From NCBI GenBank assembly GCA_016800925.1, contig JABCPU010000066.1, forward strand, positions 165,002-229,001: a DNA stretch of 64,000 bases, read 5' to 3'. The position numbers were made by a program, and so were the translations under genes. This DNA is from Suillus spraguei (taxonomy: Eukaryota; Basidiomycota; Agaricomycetes; Boletales; Suillaceae). The notes under the pieces were generated by a model. It did not search any database, was not told where the DNA came from, and worked only from the letters and a program-made list of their open reading frames with translations. Shown here in pieces: positions 39,356-50,800 of this stretch; position 1 is the stretch's first letter; each line of letters opens with the position of its first letter.

Positions 39356-40710
39356 ATGCCATTTGGTACTGTCACTCTCAATGATGGAAATAAGGTATCG
39401 CACTAATTATATATTACTGAATATCACCTATACTGTGTCCAGTTTCCCATAATAGCCTTTGGGACGGGATCCAGCATGATATATAAGATGTAACAGATTA
39501 TGTAGGCCAGGCCATCGAGAATGGATTTTCCCATATCGACACCGCACAGTGTATGTCACTTCTAATTGCAACGATTAAAATCTCATGTGTCTGTGGTATA
39601 AGATTATCAGACAGAAACTTATGTGGGCCTGGCTATCAAAGAGAGCGGTCTTCCTCGCTCAAGTCTGTACATCACTACTAAGTACAGTTTCTGGTGGATC
39701 ACCGCAGCAGGCCATTCAACAAAGTTTGAACAAGGTCAGGGCTCATATACTACTTGGGAGTTACTATTCGGACTTGATCATATGCTCACTAGATTGGCCT
39801 TTCTTACGTTGATATGTATCTGGTACACTTCCCGGAACTCTTTTCTGACTTCGAATCTGGGTGGCAAGGATTTGAGAGATGAAGAAAGATGGATTAACAA
39901 GGTGTGCCCTTTGCTACTCGAACGGGATTCGTTGGTCTTGACAGCTATCAGGAGTATAGGTGTCAGCAATTTTACCCTAGATAATCTTCAGAAACTCCTG
40001 AAGACTGCAGTTACAAAACCTGCTGTCAACCAAGTAAGTTTCTTTAGCTGACCTGATACCAAATACAACCAACGGACCTTATCGTACAGATTCGATTCCA
40101 CCCGTATAATTATGCCTCACACCAAAGCTTTGCTTGAGTACTGCGCAAAGCAGGGTATCACGGTGCAAGCATACGGAAGTTTGAAGTGAGTCTTCAGACT
40201 ACTCCTAATAATTTGTTGCTCCAAGTCACGCTGGTTTCTGCATGGCCAGCTCTATTACGCAGAACCCTGGAGGACCGGTCGATGCAGTAGTCGACGCCGC
40301 TGCTAGGCGTATAGGAGCAACTTCGAATCAGGTGATTTTCTCCTGGGTTAGAAGTAAAGGTGTAGCAATCGTCACGTATGTCCTTCTACTTTCTATATAA
40401 TTTTCGCGTCTCATGTCACTTCCATCACTGAAGGACGAGCCGGAGCAAGGAGCGCCTTCAGATACCTTGCTGTTGAAGATCTTCGTATGTCTCGAATTGT
40501 GAAATATGACGTTAAATCTAATTTACATCATGAAGCCCACTCACTGCTGAAGAAATCGCTGCCATCGATGCCGCTGGTGCTAAAGGCCCTCCCTCCCGAT
40601 TGGTTGTTGCGAGGATTCCAATGCAACATAGGTTTGGAAGGTTTTCATTGTTGGTCATGTGGCTGACTATTGCAATTGTATTCGGCTTTGCTACATTTTT
40701 CATGCTCTGA
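39356..40710 (+). pseudogene. Aldo-keto reductase with C-terminal membrane anchor, several frame breaks
   Basis: NADPH-dependent carbonyl reductase family. The ATG at 39356 begins MPFGTVTLNDGNK, followed by a short intron and FPIIAFGTGSS. The catalytic tetrad is visible: Asp in FSHIDTAQ, Tyr in AQYY, Lys in LYITTKYS and His in MYLVHFPE. Later blocks are RSIGVSNFTLDNLQKLL, IRFHPYNY, GITVQAYGSL and TQNPGGPVDAVVDAAARR, then GVAIVT. After PLTAEEIAAID the frame runs on to the stop at 40708-40710 through a 20-residue hydrophobic segment (LLVMWLTIAIVFGFATFFML), an unusual tail anchor. About seven short introns fit. The frame breaks at about 39486, 39680, 40115 and 40462. With four breaks in 1.1 kb it is probably a young pseudogene, though indel errors affect this whole window. 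Confidence 0.75.
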
Positions 40711-41389
40711 AGTTGTATGGGGAGGTACAAGTTGGGGTTTGGAGTTCGGAATTATTCACAAGTAAATGTAATATACTTCCAGTATTTCTTGTTTCCGTCT
40801 TTCATCATACCCATCAACGCAGGGTTGTTGAGCATCCCCGCCCAACCTTTTTACTCCGCATCACTAAGTGTTCCTTCCCGTGTATTGGACTGAGTGCATC
40901 AGGGACGACCATAGCTGTTCTATGTCTTATGTAGTTATAATCATCACAGGGTGGGCACACGACTCGCCTTGATAGAAATATTGAACGTTCTGTCCAATTA
41001 AACATCTCTCAGGCCGCTCAGTGCTATTGGCATCTTCAATGGCGCATTCTTGTGAGGGGAGGGGGAGATGAAACGCTGTAGAGGCTGTTGGGACCATACT
41101 TACATTTTGAGGGGGTTAGCCACCTCTCCCGATATGGTGGATAGTACGAAGGCTTTGAACGCCAGCAAGAACCACCATCTGCAATAAGTATTTCGGGACG
41201 GTAAGATAACGTTAGATACTATTTCAGAGAGCTCTACATATAGGCTTATAGATGAATCACTAGAAGAACGGTTGCGCATATCATACATTAGTCTTGTCAT
41301 TAGCCGCGTTAACAGGTGGGGAAAGCTTCCGTTGCCTGAAATAGGTCGTCAAGTTTCGACAAATCATAGCAGAGTGAGCGTGAGATGAC
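40711..41389. other. Intergenic; duplication begins near 41090
   Basis: 40711-41089 shows nothing I recognise. 41090-41389 aligns to the 3' flank of the SLATT gene at 17290-17480. Confidence 0.5.
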
Positions 41390-42444
41390 CTACCCATCAG
41401 CATTTCCAAGAAGTTCTTCGAACCTTTTTCTCAGGTGCTCGAGCCTATCATTCAGCCCATTTTTATCTGTTCCATATTCATGTCCGTGGTCCATTTCGAA
41501 GCAAGACAGTCTCTCAAGTATTGATCTAGGTCCTTCACGCGAGTGATGGATAATTCTGGTTCATTTGATCCCCTCATCCGAGCAAGATAGGAAGCAACCA
41601 ACGTCGACATTCCACCTGGGGTGGGGTCTTCAGGAAAGCTTTGAATTGAATATAAGGGACATAGATACGCACCAAGAGTAGCGGTGGCGACCCAACCTGG
41701 AATTTAGTTCATCGTAAAATCATATGCATGCACTTTCAAACCGACCTTGTTACCACTACTACTGGACAATGCCGCCGCAAGACCCGTAGTAAGCGCCCCA
41801 AGCAAAACCTGTAAAGCTATTCGCGATGTTTAATGTGTAGCCTGCAATTTTTGCTTCAAAAGGAATGTCATCAGAACATTCTCAGAAACAAAGAACCTCA
41901 GCATCATGCTCGCATACCGAGCAAAAGAGGCTGATATTTGACAATTTGACGAACCTTTTCGGGCGTATTGTTCCTCTCCCTTCTTGCGTCCCTAATACTT
42001 GGCTCGAGTCGTTCTTTTATGGTCTTTCGCTGTAGGGTCAAGTTGAGGATCTATGCAAAGTAAAAAGGGGGAGTAACACAAACGTGAGGTCTCTCATTGA
42101 CAGGCACTATCCAACCAAGGTCAGGAGCCTGGCTCAACCCAACTGTGCCCCGCGGCAGTCCACGTATCATATGACCGTCCCGGCTTCTCGTAGCTGGAGG
42201 AGCCCGTAGAATGGGCTCAAAATCAGCATATGGATCATTGCGGTCACGAGCTGGTGGATGTCCCTCTGAACTGTCATTGCCAGGGAGGGGTTTCTCGGTC
42301 GCCAATGACTGGGTTTGTGAACGACCTCCACTGTCTACAAATCCCACTAATGATTGCGAAGGCTGTCGTTGCTGGCTTGAAGCTGAGTATCAAAATGCTC
42401 CATGGGGTGTGGGTTAAGTCAGGCAAGTTCTGTTCGGGATTCAT
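41390..42444 (-). pseudogene. SLATT paralog, decayed
   Basis: Starts MNPEQNLPDLTH (ATG at 42442-42444) like the intact copy, but the frame is lost within 15 codons. In TM1 an inserted base turns ATCGCGATAGG into ATCGCGAATAGC and destroys the LNIAIGLQ reading. The disordered block reads DPYADFEPILR and then RSRDGHMIRG in one frame here, which shows the reading expected at the break in the copy at 17481-18532. The C-terminal stop context matches copy 1. Several frameshifts make function unlikely. Confidence 0.8.
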
Positions 42445-42980
42445 GGTGCTCCCGCAATGTGGATTTGGTCAGAAGGTGGAGGAGGTAACCCCGAGTTCTA
42501 CTAGAAACTTTATAAGTACAAAAGTGATTATTCCTGATCAAGCACTTGTTCCGCATACGCACATCTGGGAATGGTACCGTTAATATTCCTGAATACTATT
42601 TCGGCTGCCGCCACATCATGAGAAATCATTGAGCCTCAATCGAGGCAACCAGGTCCCAGGAAAGGGTTTAAACACTTGAAATCGGTTACAATAGCGAGCA
42701 GGAATATTAGCGCGAGTTGCAACTCATACCTCAATTTTCATTCTTGGGTAGACCTTGTCAACGTCTTTTTCATGCGACTTGTGAATAACCAATGGAAATA
42801 TCCTTGACATGTGACATCGTCGAGGTCAGTACCGTAAGTGGGTTCAAACATGCATGTACTCAGCGGTTACCGGTAACTGCTATGCGCCTATCACCAAGCC
42901 TGTCACCAGCTTTCGCTGAGCATCCATCATCATAACTCCCGTGAGCCTATCACTGAGCTTGTTCTGGCTTTCGCTGGCAT

Positions 42981-43018
42981 CCATGTGATCATATATAAGT
43001 ATAAGTATGATCACATGG
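42981..43018. repeat. Perfect 13-bp hairpin
   Basis: CCATGTGATCATA (42981-42993) and its exact reverse complement (43006-43018) enclose a 12-nt AT-rich loop, inside the block that is unique to the second SLATT duplication copy. Confidence 0.85.
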
Positions 43019-43300
43019 CGCATCATGCCGATCTTGTTCAGTTCGCTAAAAGTTGTCGCGGCAGTACACTGCATCGCTGAAATTTCTGGCCGCTGTCATA
43101 GAAATCATGAAATCAATTACAAATCGGCGGCCGGGCAATTCAACTCACTGTCATCAATTGATACTCTATCGCGAGAGTCTTTAAAGACCAAATTGCTTTG
43201 AGCAGTCTGACCCAACTCGTTGGCCATTGCCGAGATAATGCCACCGCACGGCATTACAATATACCCATGCCGGTGGTATCGCATGGGTGTTTGATGCGTA

Positions 43301-44906
43301 GATGTGATGTTTCGGGTCGGAATATCTCATCTCAGATATTAGAAGACACCTGGCTGGGACACCGTGAGTGATTGCCATGAATCCTGATTCTCAACTCACC
43401 TATGGCCAATCGTAGTTATGTCTCCAAAGCGTAACGCATACTTGATGGCTTCCGAGTCGGAAACGAGTGCACCGATCATATCGACACAATAAGATTGAAG
43501 CAAGGCATAGCTCGTGACGTCTGGACAAAGACGAAGAACCCTCTGGACCTGGTGGCATCCAAGAACCAGCAACAGAGAAAATCGAGGCAGGCACCGGTCA
43601 CAATGACAAGGTGGTTGAAATTTCTACCTAGACATCGCTATCTCGCTTCAACGAGCCGAAAATATCAAGGGTCGGGTGACTCCATTACAGAAGGACAAAC
43701 CGTCTTCATTCCACATCTGGTCTGTCTGTGAAGAGACTACTCTGCCATGATCAATGACTAGTTGATGGTTGGTTGGCTATAAATACTCACAAATCAATTG
43801 GATCAAATTCTTGGAGTATAAGAACACTGTCGAAGGTGAGAGTGAGTGCTTGATGCCAAGGCGGGCGGGCCGCTGCCGGATGACTCATCAGTCAACTGGT
43901 GTGCTCGGGATCAGAAATGCATCAGAACATGTCAACGGTTCTGTCTATGTAGCCACCCAAAATATCCATCAACAATCTTCCCCCTTCGCTCTTCAGCAAC
44001 TAGTCTGATGGGCGCCATCAGTAAACTGAACCACTGGTATTCCCCAGGGCCTGTATTTTGTAACCCGAAATGCTCTTTCCTACAAGAAGTCGAGAGAAAG
44101 TCGTGGAGAGAATCGTAAGTCATGTAAGTCGAGACAAGTCATATGTGCGAGTGTGACAGCATCCGAGCTGAGCCGCACCAGTAGAGCATAAAGTAAAAAC
44201 ACATGTTCAACGGCTATATACCTTTTGGATTCATCAGAAGACCACCGACCTGCAGCCTGAATGAGATCTAGGGTTATTCCCGAGTGCCGTTGCTCCTCCA
44301 GCTCTTATGACCTGACATCGCACGCAGGAATCAACTCCGTGCAAGTTGGTATGGAGCCGGCGCACAGTGCGGGAGGGGAAATTTCGAGTTCCAACGTTTG
44401 ATGGCAGCATCGATCTCGAATACCCAGACACCATACTTCTTGAGCTTGCTGCATTACTTATGACAACCATATTTGCGCCATCCATTGTATGGCTTGGTTT
44501 TTGCCGCACTCTGAACCAACGCTCGGCCCAGTCTAACATATTAAATCATATCAGTGACTCTCAAGTCAGACGAAGTCGGGATGCACTTGGTCATACGTAT
44601 TATCGGAACTGGCTATGCCAGGAAACAAAGCTCTGAATTATGAAACGCACTTCCCTTTTCAAATCTCAAGCTAGGAAGCTGTTCACTCTTCTGATCTCCA
44701 GCATACATATGGTACCAAGACTTGGGATCAAAGTGACGACCCGAGGCAATCGCTCAACTCACATTGCCGGGTGATTGCAGGTGCGATAAAAACAACCTAG
44801 TACCGGGCCAGAATTCCGTCATGTTCCACAGACTGTAAGCCTATCAGTACTTGTACGAATAAACTACTCATCATAAAGGGTATCAATGAAAACACACCCC
44901 AACTCC
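43301..44906. other. Nothing recognised
   Basis: Several frames of 60-100 codons overlap on both strands (for example 44234-44539 minus and 44346-44636 plus) without a known domain. I cannot tell gene from chance here. Confidence 0.4.
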
Positions 44907-45609
44907 TCAATCTCCTATTGTCCTGCGCTTTTCTTTGTCCCTCCTGAGTTGCTCCACGTAAACGAACGTCATGATGACGGTATCCATCATATGAGCCATT
45001 TCAGGCGACACTTCTAGCATGGCTTTACGTTTCTTTCCTATAATTCCGAGAGTCGCTCTATGGAAGCGGGCGACCTCCATTCGAGACCCATCGTCCCGTG
45101 AGAGCTTAAATCCGGTTCGTCATGTCAGAAATAGCTTCAAAGAAGTACCAGCGCACTCACAATTACCACCTTGAACTTGAGGTCCCAGCGATAGGGACGT
45201 CCATCTGGTCCCGTGAAGACACGCTTCCTGCGAGAATTTCATTATGACGACCCGGATTTCCTAGGACGCTATGTCAACCCACCGACCCAATAGGCCTTTC
45301 CTCGGAATGAACTGCTTCGTCTCTATCTCAGTTCCACCAGTAGGAAACTTTGAGGAAATGAAGTCGTGCCACTCCGATCTCTCCTAATACCTCGAACTGG
45401 TCGCGCATATGATACGGGTCGTCATTTGGTTTGATTCTGTGAATGGTCGTAGTGTCGGTGCCAAATAATCTGAACGGAGTGTCTGTCTTGTAAAGAATTT
45501 GACCTTGCTCATCGGTGATGACGGTATTGCGAACGCGTTCAGAGGAGAGAGTGAGCCGAATCATTGGGGTATAAGCTACTGCGCACGCTGAGTGCTTCAC
45601 GCGCTGCAT
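44907..45609 (-). CDS. DUF6593 family protein, one frame break
   Basis: A single-domain protein of a family expanded in Agaricomycetes; its biochemical role is unknown. The ATG at 45607-45609 gives MQRVKHSAC, but an internal Met just before IRLTLSS could be the real start, as family members start near that beta strand. Reading on: NTVITDEQGQILYKTDTPF, then WHDFISSKFPTGG, FIPRKGLLGR, a short intron, KRVFTGPDGRPYRWDLKFK, a second intron, and the end EVARFHRATLGIIGKKRKA, MTFVYVEQLRRDKEKRR with stop at 44907-44909. Between GEI and EWHDF (about 45375) there is one extra G in a GG pair, which shifts the frame; all downstream blocks are intact, so an indel error is likely. A fragment of a paralog lies just upstream. 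Confidence 0.78.
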
Positions 45610-45656
45610 TCCAAGGACCTAGGATAAAAGGGTGCCATAAGCAGTGCTAGTGAGAG

Positions 45657-45694
45657 CTTGAGCACTGGTAATTCTCAGGATACCAGTGCTCAAG
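45657..45694. repeat. Perfect 14-bp inverted repeat
   Basis: CTTGAGCACTGGTA (45657-45670) and its exact reverse complement (45681-45694) around a 10-nt loop, between the DUF6593 gene and its paralog fragment. Confidence 0.85.
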
Positions 45695-45774
45695 ACTCAA
45701 CACAGCCCCGGCAGCCGAGGATTTGTCTATTCTTGGTTGACATCAGTGGTTGGCTTCCCATGAGGTTTTACAGA

Positions 45775-45872
45775 AAAAATCGCGTCTGTCTTGCAAAGAA
45801 CTTGACCTTGCTCGTTGGTGGTGACAGTATTGTGAACGTGTTCAGTGGAGAGAGTGAGGTGGGCGTATAGGT
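45775..45872 (-). pseudogene. DUF6593 paralog fragment
   Basis: About 95 bp match the first strand region of the neighbouring gene (45475-45570): the minus frame reads LTLSTEHVHNTVTTNEQGQ. The fragment ends abruptly on both sides. Differences from the intact gene are largely transitions. Confidence 0.7.
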
Positions 45873-46983
45873 TGAGTTGCAGTGTTTCGGTAGGTGAAAT
45901 ACCGTCGCAATAATGGAAATGGGTCCAGTTCAGTCACAGAATTTTGACAAAATGAGGGTGTCTTGCCAGTTTCCAACTTGACGGTATCGTTCTTCTGGAA
46001 AGCAGGGTAGGAGATACAGTTTCTGTCAGTGTGTCGTAAGCGTGAAATTTATGTAATTATTGCTTACGATTGTACTCAATTGATGGGTCAATGATTCAAT
46101 CATACTTACCGCTCTTTGACCATGTCCTCCTTCCATGCAGCAGTCGAGATATCAAGTGACAGTCGATTTTCCGGATTTCCATGACTCTCAATCTCATTGG
46201 AACCCATTGGACGTACAATTATACCCCATTGACAACAACTTGTTAAGTTCAAGTTCCGAGTATTCCGTACATCACGCATTTTAAGACACAAATAAAACCA
46301 TTAGTTTTTGGTGCGTTTCCTCTTTTACTTTCTTTGTGATAAAACATTGTCACCCCACATCAGATTTCTAGCTTCTAGTATCTACAATATCCCATCAAAG
46401 ACGCAGTAGCACCCGGCATCCCCACCGACACACAATAGCACCGGCAATCTATGCATACATATCCTGTCAATCTCCTGCGAGGCACGGGCCACTGATCGAC
46501 AACTTGGCCATCAGAAACTGATGAGTCCTTTAGGGTGCGTTACGTTGATCGCAGGGCCTTTACGCCGTGAGATATGACTTTGTGTTGCTTTTAGTAACGG
46601 AAATAAAGGATATGTTCCGCATAATATTGTCATGCAATGGTATAAGACAATATAACTTGTCTCACCGGTCCTCTGATGAGTCACTTCTGTTCTATCTCAC
46701 TGACTCGCTCGCTGTCATGCCGCATACTGTTATGTAGTCGCTTTTGAGCCTACACTCTTCTCCTTCATGGCAAAGGTTGGGACCGTACTATTCAATTTAG
46801 TAGCCACACTGATGAATTGATCTTTCAAGTTTACTACTGATCGGAATTCTGCATTCGGCTTTCATTCAAAGTTGATTGACACGGTCGTTATTTTAGTCAT
46901 GCTGAACTGATGTTCCGAGTCAAACTACCAGGTTCAGTAGGGTAACTGAGTTCAGTCTCATGTTCAAGTATGAGAACCTTAGA
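45873..46983. other. Nothing recognised
   Basis: A 61-codon minus frame at 46106-46291 has no motif. The rest is AT-rich DNA without visible genes. Confidence 0.4.
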
Positions 46984-47227
46984 GCTAAGCGCTGAGTAAA
47001 GCTAAGCGCTGAGTAAAGCTAAGCGCTGAGTAAAGCTAAGCGCTGAGTAAAGCTAAGCGCTGAGTAAAGCTAAGCGCTGAGTAAAGCTAAGCGCTGAGTA
47101 AAGCTAAGCGCTGAGTAAAGCTAAGCGCTGAGTAAAGCTAAGCGCTGAGTAAAGCTAAGCGCTGAGTAAAGCTAAGCGCTGAGTAAAGCTAAGCGCTGAG
47201 TAAAGCTAAGCGCTGAGTAAAGCTAAG
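46984..47227 (+). repeat. 17-bp minisatellite, about 14.4 copies
   Basis: The unit GCTAAGCGCTGAGTAAA repeats 14 times without visible change (46984-47221), plus a six-base partial unit. Each unit contains the palindrome AGCGCT within the near-palindrome CTAAGCGCTGAG. Confidence 0.97.
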
Positions 47228-47564
47228 CCGTGCAGTTCTCCGTTCCTTTTTGTTGTCTGCAACTGACACCGAAACTCACAGCCTTATTACCCAGCTTCAT
47301 TCTCAACTTTAATAATACCATTTTTTCTATCCTGAAACAGTGCAGCTCCCAGATCTCAAAGTAAATTAGGTACGTGTCGGCAGAGTTAGTCAGGACCTCG
47401 ATCACCACTGATCAAGTGTATTTTTTTAGTCATTTGTTGAGAATAGCTTGTTGTCTGACTCTGTCAGACCTTCTTTGCACCCCGGTAATGCTCTGTACCT
47501 GCTCTGCTTCCACTCGCTCATCAACACTACTCTTTTTTTCGACAAATCCTGGTCCACGTTTTCT
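47228..47564. other. Nothing recognised between minisatellite and Copia-B
   Basis: Unique-looking sequence with short frames only. Confidence 0.4.
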
Positions 47565-47823
47565 TAGAAGATCTAGAACCGAGGTCTCAGCGTTATGATA
47601 AGAACGGCTAACATTGCAAGTACCTAGAACCGAGGTCTAGAGGTACGAAATACATGAGCTAGAGACGGCGTGCAGGAAACGAAATACATACCTCAGCGTT
47701 ATGATAAGAACGGCTGAGGTACAAGTGGGGCGAAGCGCGAGGCTTATAAGGTATACGTACAGAGTCCGAAAGTAAAAATAGAAAGCTAACTATGACGAGC
47801 GATGACGACGTTGAATATCAACA
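47565..47823 (-). repeat. Copia-B 3' LTR
   Basis: Read on the minus strand it starts TGTTGATATTCAACG and ends GATCTTCTA. It contains an internal direct repeat of CAGCGTTATGATAAGAACGG. Confidence 0.95.
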
Positions 47824-47833
47824 CACCCCCTTC
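47824..47833 (-). promoter_or_regulatory. Copia-B polypurine tract
   Basis: GAAGGGGGTG immediately upstream of the 3' LTR, the expected primer for plus-strand DNA synthesis. Confidence 0.75.
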
Positions 47834-50800
47834 AACTAGACACGAGAGATAAACCGGAACGATGATGCGTGAATGCAGGACGAGGCAGAGCCTTGGTGAA
47901 GATGTCGGCAGTGTTCTTGTGTGTGGAGACCCAGATAGGTATGAAAGTGCCTTCTTCGATGTGACGACGAATGAAATGATAGCGCAGATCGATGTGCTTA
48001 GTACGGATATGGTTCGCGGCTTCTTTGGAGAGAGCGATGGCACCCGCGTTGTCAGCGAATAACTGCAGAGGGAGAGAAATGGTGAACTGGAGGCAGGTGA
48101 ATAGAGACTGGAGCCATATGCCGTCTTGGATCGCTGCGGTGAGGGCCATGTATTCTGCTTCTGTGGACGAGAGAGCCTGAGTCGTTTGTTTCTTGGCCGA
48201 GTGTGATACAGGTCCGCCATTCAGAAACCAAACATATCCCGAGATCGACACGCGGTCCTCAGGGCACGACGCCCAGTCAGAGTCAGAGAATCCATGCAAC
48301 GCTGGATTGATCCCAGCACCCCCATAGTGTGTACACATCGTGATCGTCCCTGCAAGGTAGCGAAGGACGTGCTTGGCAGCGGAGTAGTGTTTTGGTTCGG
48401 GAGACGCGTTGAATTGTGAGAGGCGCATGACAGCAAGCGCAATATTGGGTCGCGTGTACATGGCAAGGTACAGGAGCTCGCCGATCAGTTTGCGGTACTC
48501 GGTGTGAAGGTCGTCGATATGAGGGAAAACATCAGTGGGACGCCCGAAAGGAAAATTCGGGTCCATAGGAAGGGCGACAGGATTACAGTTGGTCATGCCG
48601 TGCTCGTCCAGTAGATAGAGTATGTAGTCCTCCTGATGCATCCATAATTCACGCGTCTTGCGATCCCGAATGAATTGAATCCCGAGGTACTTGGATACGG
48701 CGCCGAGATCGGTGATGCCAAAGCGTTTGGCAATCTGACTCTTCGTCTGGTCGAGGAATGCGCGATTGTTGGACCCTGCCAGGCCGTCGTCAACGTGCCA
48801 TGCAATAATGCAGATGACACGCACACCCTGCGCATTGACATGATCGAAAATGAAGACTGCGTAGTCTGCCTCGCAACGCAAGAAACCGAGACGTGTTAGC
48901 ACATCGCGTAACAACTCGTACCAGTCATACGCTGCCTGCTTGAGACCATAAAGCGAGGACAGCAGATGCGCAACGAGACTCCCTCCGTCGGGCCCAAGAC
49001 ATTCGAAACCAGGTGGTTGCCGCATGTATACATCTTCCTGCAGCTTCCCCCAGAGAAATGCACGCTTCGCGTCGAAGCAATCAAGCTCCCAGTCGTGAGC
49101 AGCAGCATAGGCAGACAGAACCCGAATACTCGCAGATTTCGCAACAGGCGCAAAGGTCCGGCCGAAATCAACACCCGGAATCTGTGAAAAACCTTGTGCA
49201 ACCAGCCTCGCCTTAAACACCGGCCCCCCTTGAGATCTTCCTTAAACTCCAAGACCCAGCGACACCCAATTGCCCGTCGATCCGCTGGAAGGCTCACAAG
49301 TTCGTATACATTCATCTCGCTCATGAGATTCATCTCCTTCCGCATCGCCGCTAACCAGTGGTCACTGTCAGGTCGTCGTGTCGCTTCGTCGTAAGTGGCA
49401 GGTGGAATACGCAGATCATATCCAGACGCAAGGGGATTGCGACGCGTGTCGCTGTGGACAGAGAGTGCGGCCACCTCGACAACGATCAAGTTAGCGATGA
49501 CATGTGGGAAACCTACTTCATCGTCATCCGGAACTATCTCGTCCGGGTCAGCGACTGCAGGTGCAGGAAGGTCAGGCATTGGTGTAGGAGTAGTGACGAT
49601 GGGAGGCTCCGATGCAGAGGAGGCTGTCAATGACGGAGGTACGCCATTGACACGTGCTGCACGGAGTTCACGTTGACGGAGTAGACGTGCTTTGTCGGCC
49701 TGGAGACGTTCCTTGAAAAGCTGACCCTTCTCGCTATTGACGGGAATGCGACCAGAACGACGAATGATGGTGACATGGGGAGGCTCGGCAGGAGGAGCAG
49801 GCTCAGGTGGAGAGGATGAGGCGTTCACTGTGGTATCGTCGTCATCATCACTGTCAGGAAACGGACGATCAGTAAAACTCTCGTCGAAGATAACATCTCG
49901 AGAGTTAAAGAACGCGCCAGTAACAGCGTCGCGACACCTCCAAGCCTTGACTCCAGGTGGATACCCCATGAAGACAGCCTCACGCGAACGTGGTCCAAGC
50001 TTCAACTGGAGTTCAGTGGGAATCCGAGCGAAACAGCGAGCACCAAAGATGCGAAGATGGGCAAGATTAGGTTGAGTGCCATGAACCATCTCGTATGGAG
50101 TCTTTCCGGCAGGGAGCGCACGGGATTCGGTCCTGTTGAACAGGTAACACGCTGTCAGAGCTGCCTCACCCCAGAGTCCGGGAGGTAAACGCGCGAAATC
50201 CAACATCGCATACATACGACCTTCAATCGTACGCATCACCCTCTCTGCCTTCCCATTCTGCTGATGAGCATAGGGCGCAGAGCATTGACGCTGGATTCCC
50301 GCCTCCTCCAAATGTGCAGTGAAGGCAGCATTAATGAACTCTCCACCATTGTCACTTGCGGAAAATCTTCACTCGCAAACCTGACATGTTCTCCCAGCGT
50401 GCACGTAAAGTGCGCCAGGCCTCCAAGGCCTGGTCCTTTGAGGCGAGAAGTTGTAAATCAAGCGCGTGAGAGTGGTCGTCAAGGAATACAATGAAGTACC
50501 GTTTGCCATGAGGCGTCAAGGTGGGGACAGGGCCACAGACATCGCTGTGGATCAAATCGAGAAACGTTGGCGCACGTTCAGTTTCCGATGAGTGAAAGGG
50601 GAGATGGGGATGCTTAGCGAGGATGCATGACTCGCAGTGTGATAAGGGGGAAGACGATTGAATGACAATGCCCTTGGCAACACGATTAAGACGACTAACG
50701 GCTTTCCTTTCCAATATGACCGACTCGAGCGTGCCATAAATCGAGTGACAGTGGGGTATCAACAAACGCAGTGACTTCAGGAATTGGGGTAGGTGCTGAT

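Larger units (their letters stand above)
41090..43300. repeat. Segmental duplication, copy 2 (SLATT locus)
   Basis: Second copy of 17290-18960 in the same orientation. It carries small indels throughout and an extra block of about 350 bp at 42850-43200 that contains a hairpin and two imperfect direct copies of a GCCTATCAC...CTTTCGCTG unit. Confidence 0.8.

Noticed and set aside
39356..40710. Calling the aldo-keto reductase intact
   Set aside because: At least four frame breaks cannot be explained by introns, so it is listed as a probable pseudogene despite good motifs.
42051..42347. Separate small gene at the second SLATT locus
   Set aside because: It is the disordered N-terminal part of the decayed SLATT paralog, out of frame with its own start.
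46106..46291. 61-codon minus frame as a small gene
   Set aside because: No motif, no plausible splice partners and no duplication; cannot be told from chance.
46984..47227. Regular repeat array that could suggest CRISPR
   Set aside because: Units abut directly with no spacers, and the host is a eukaryote; it is a minisatellite.
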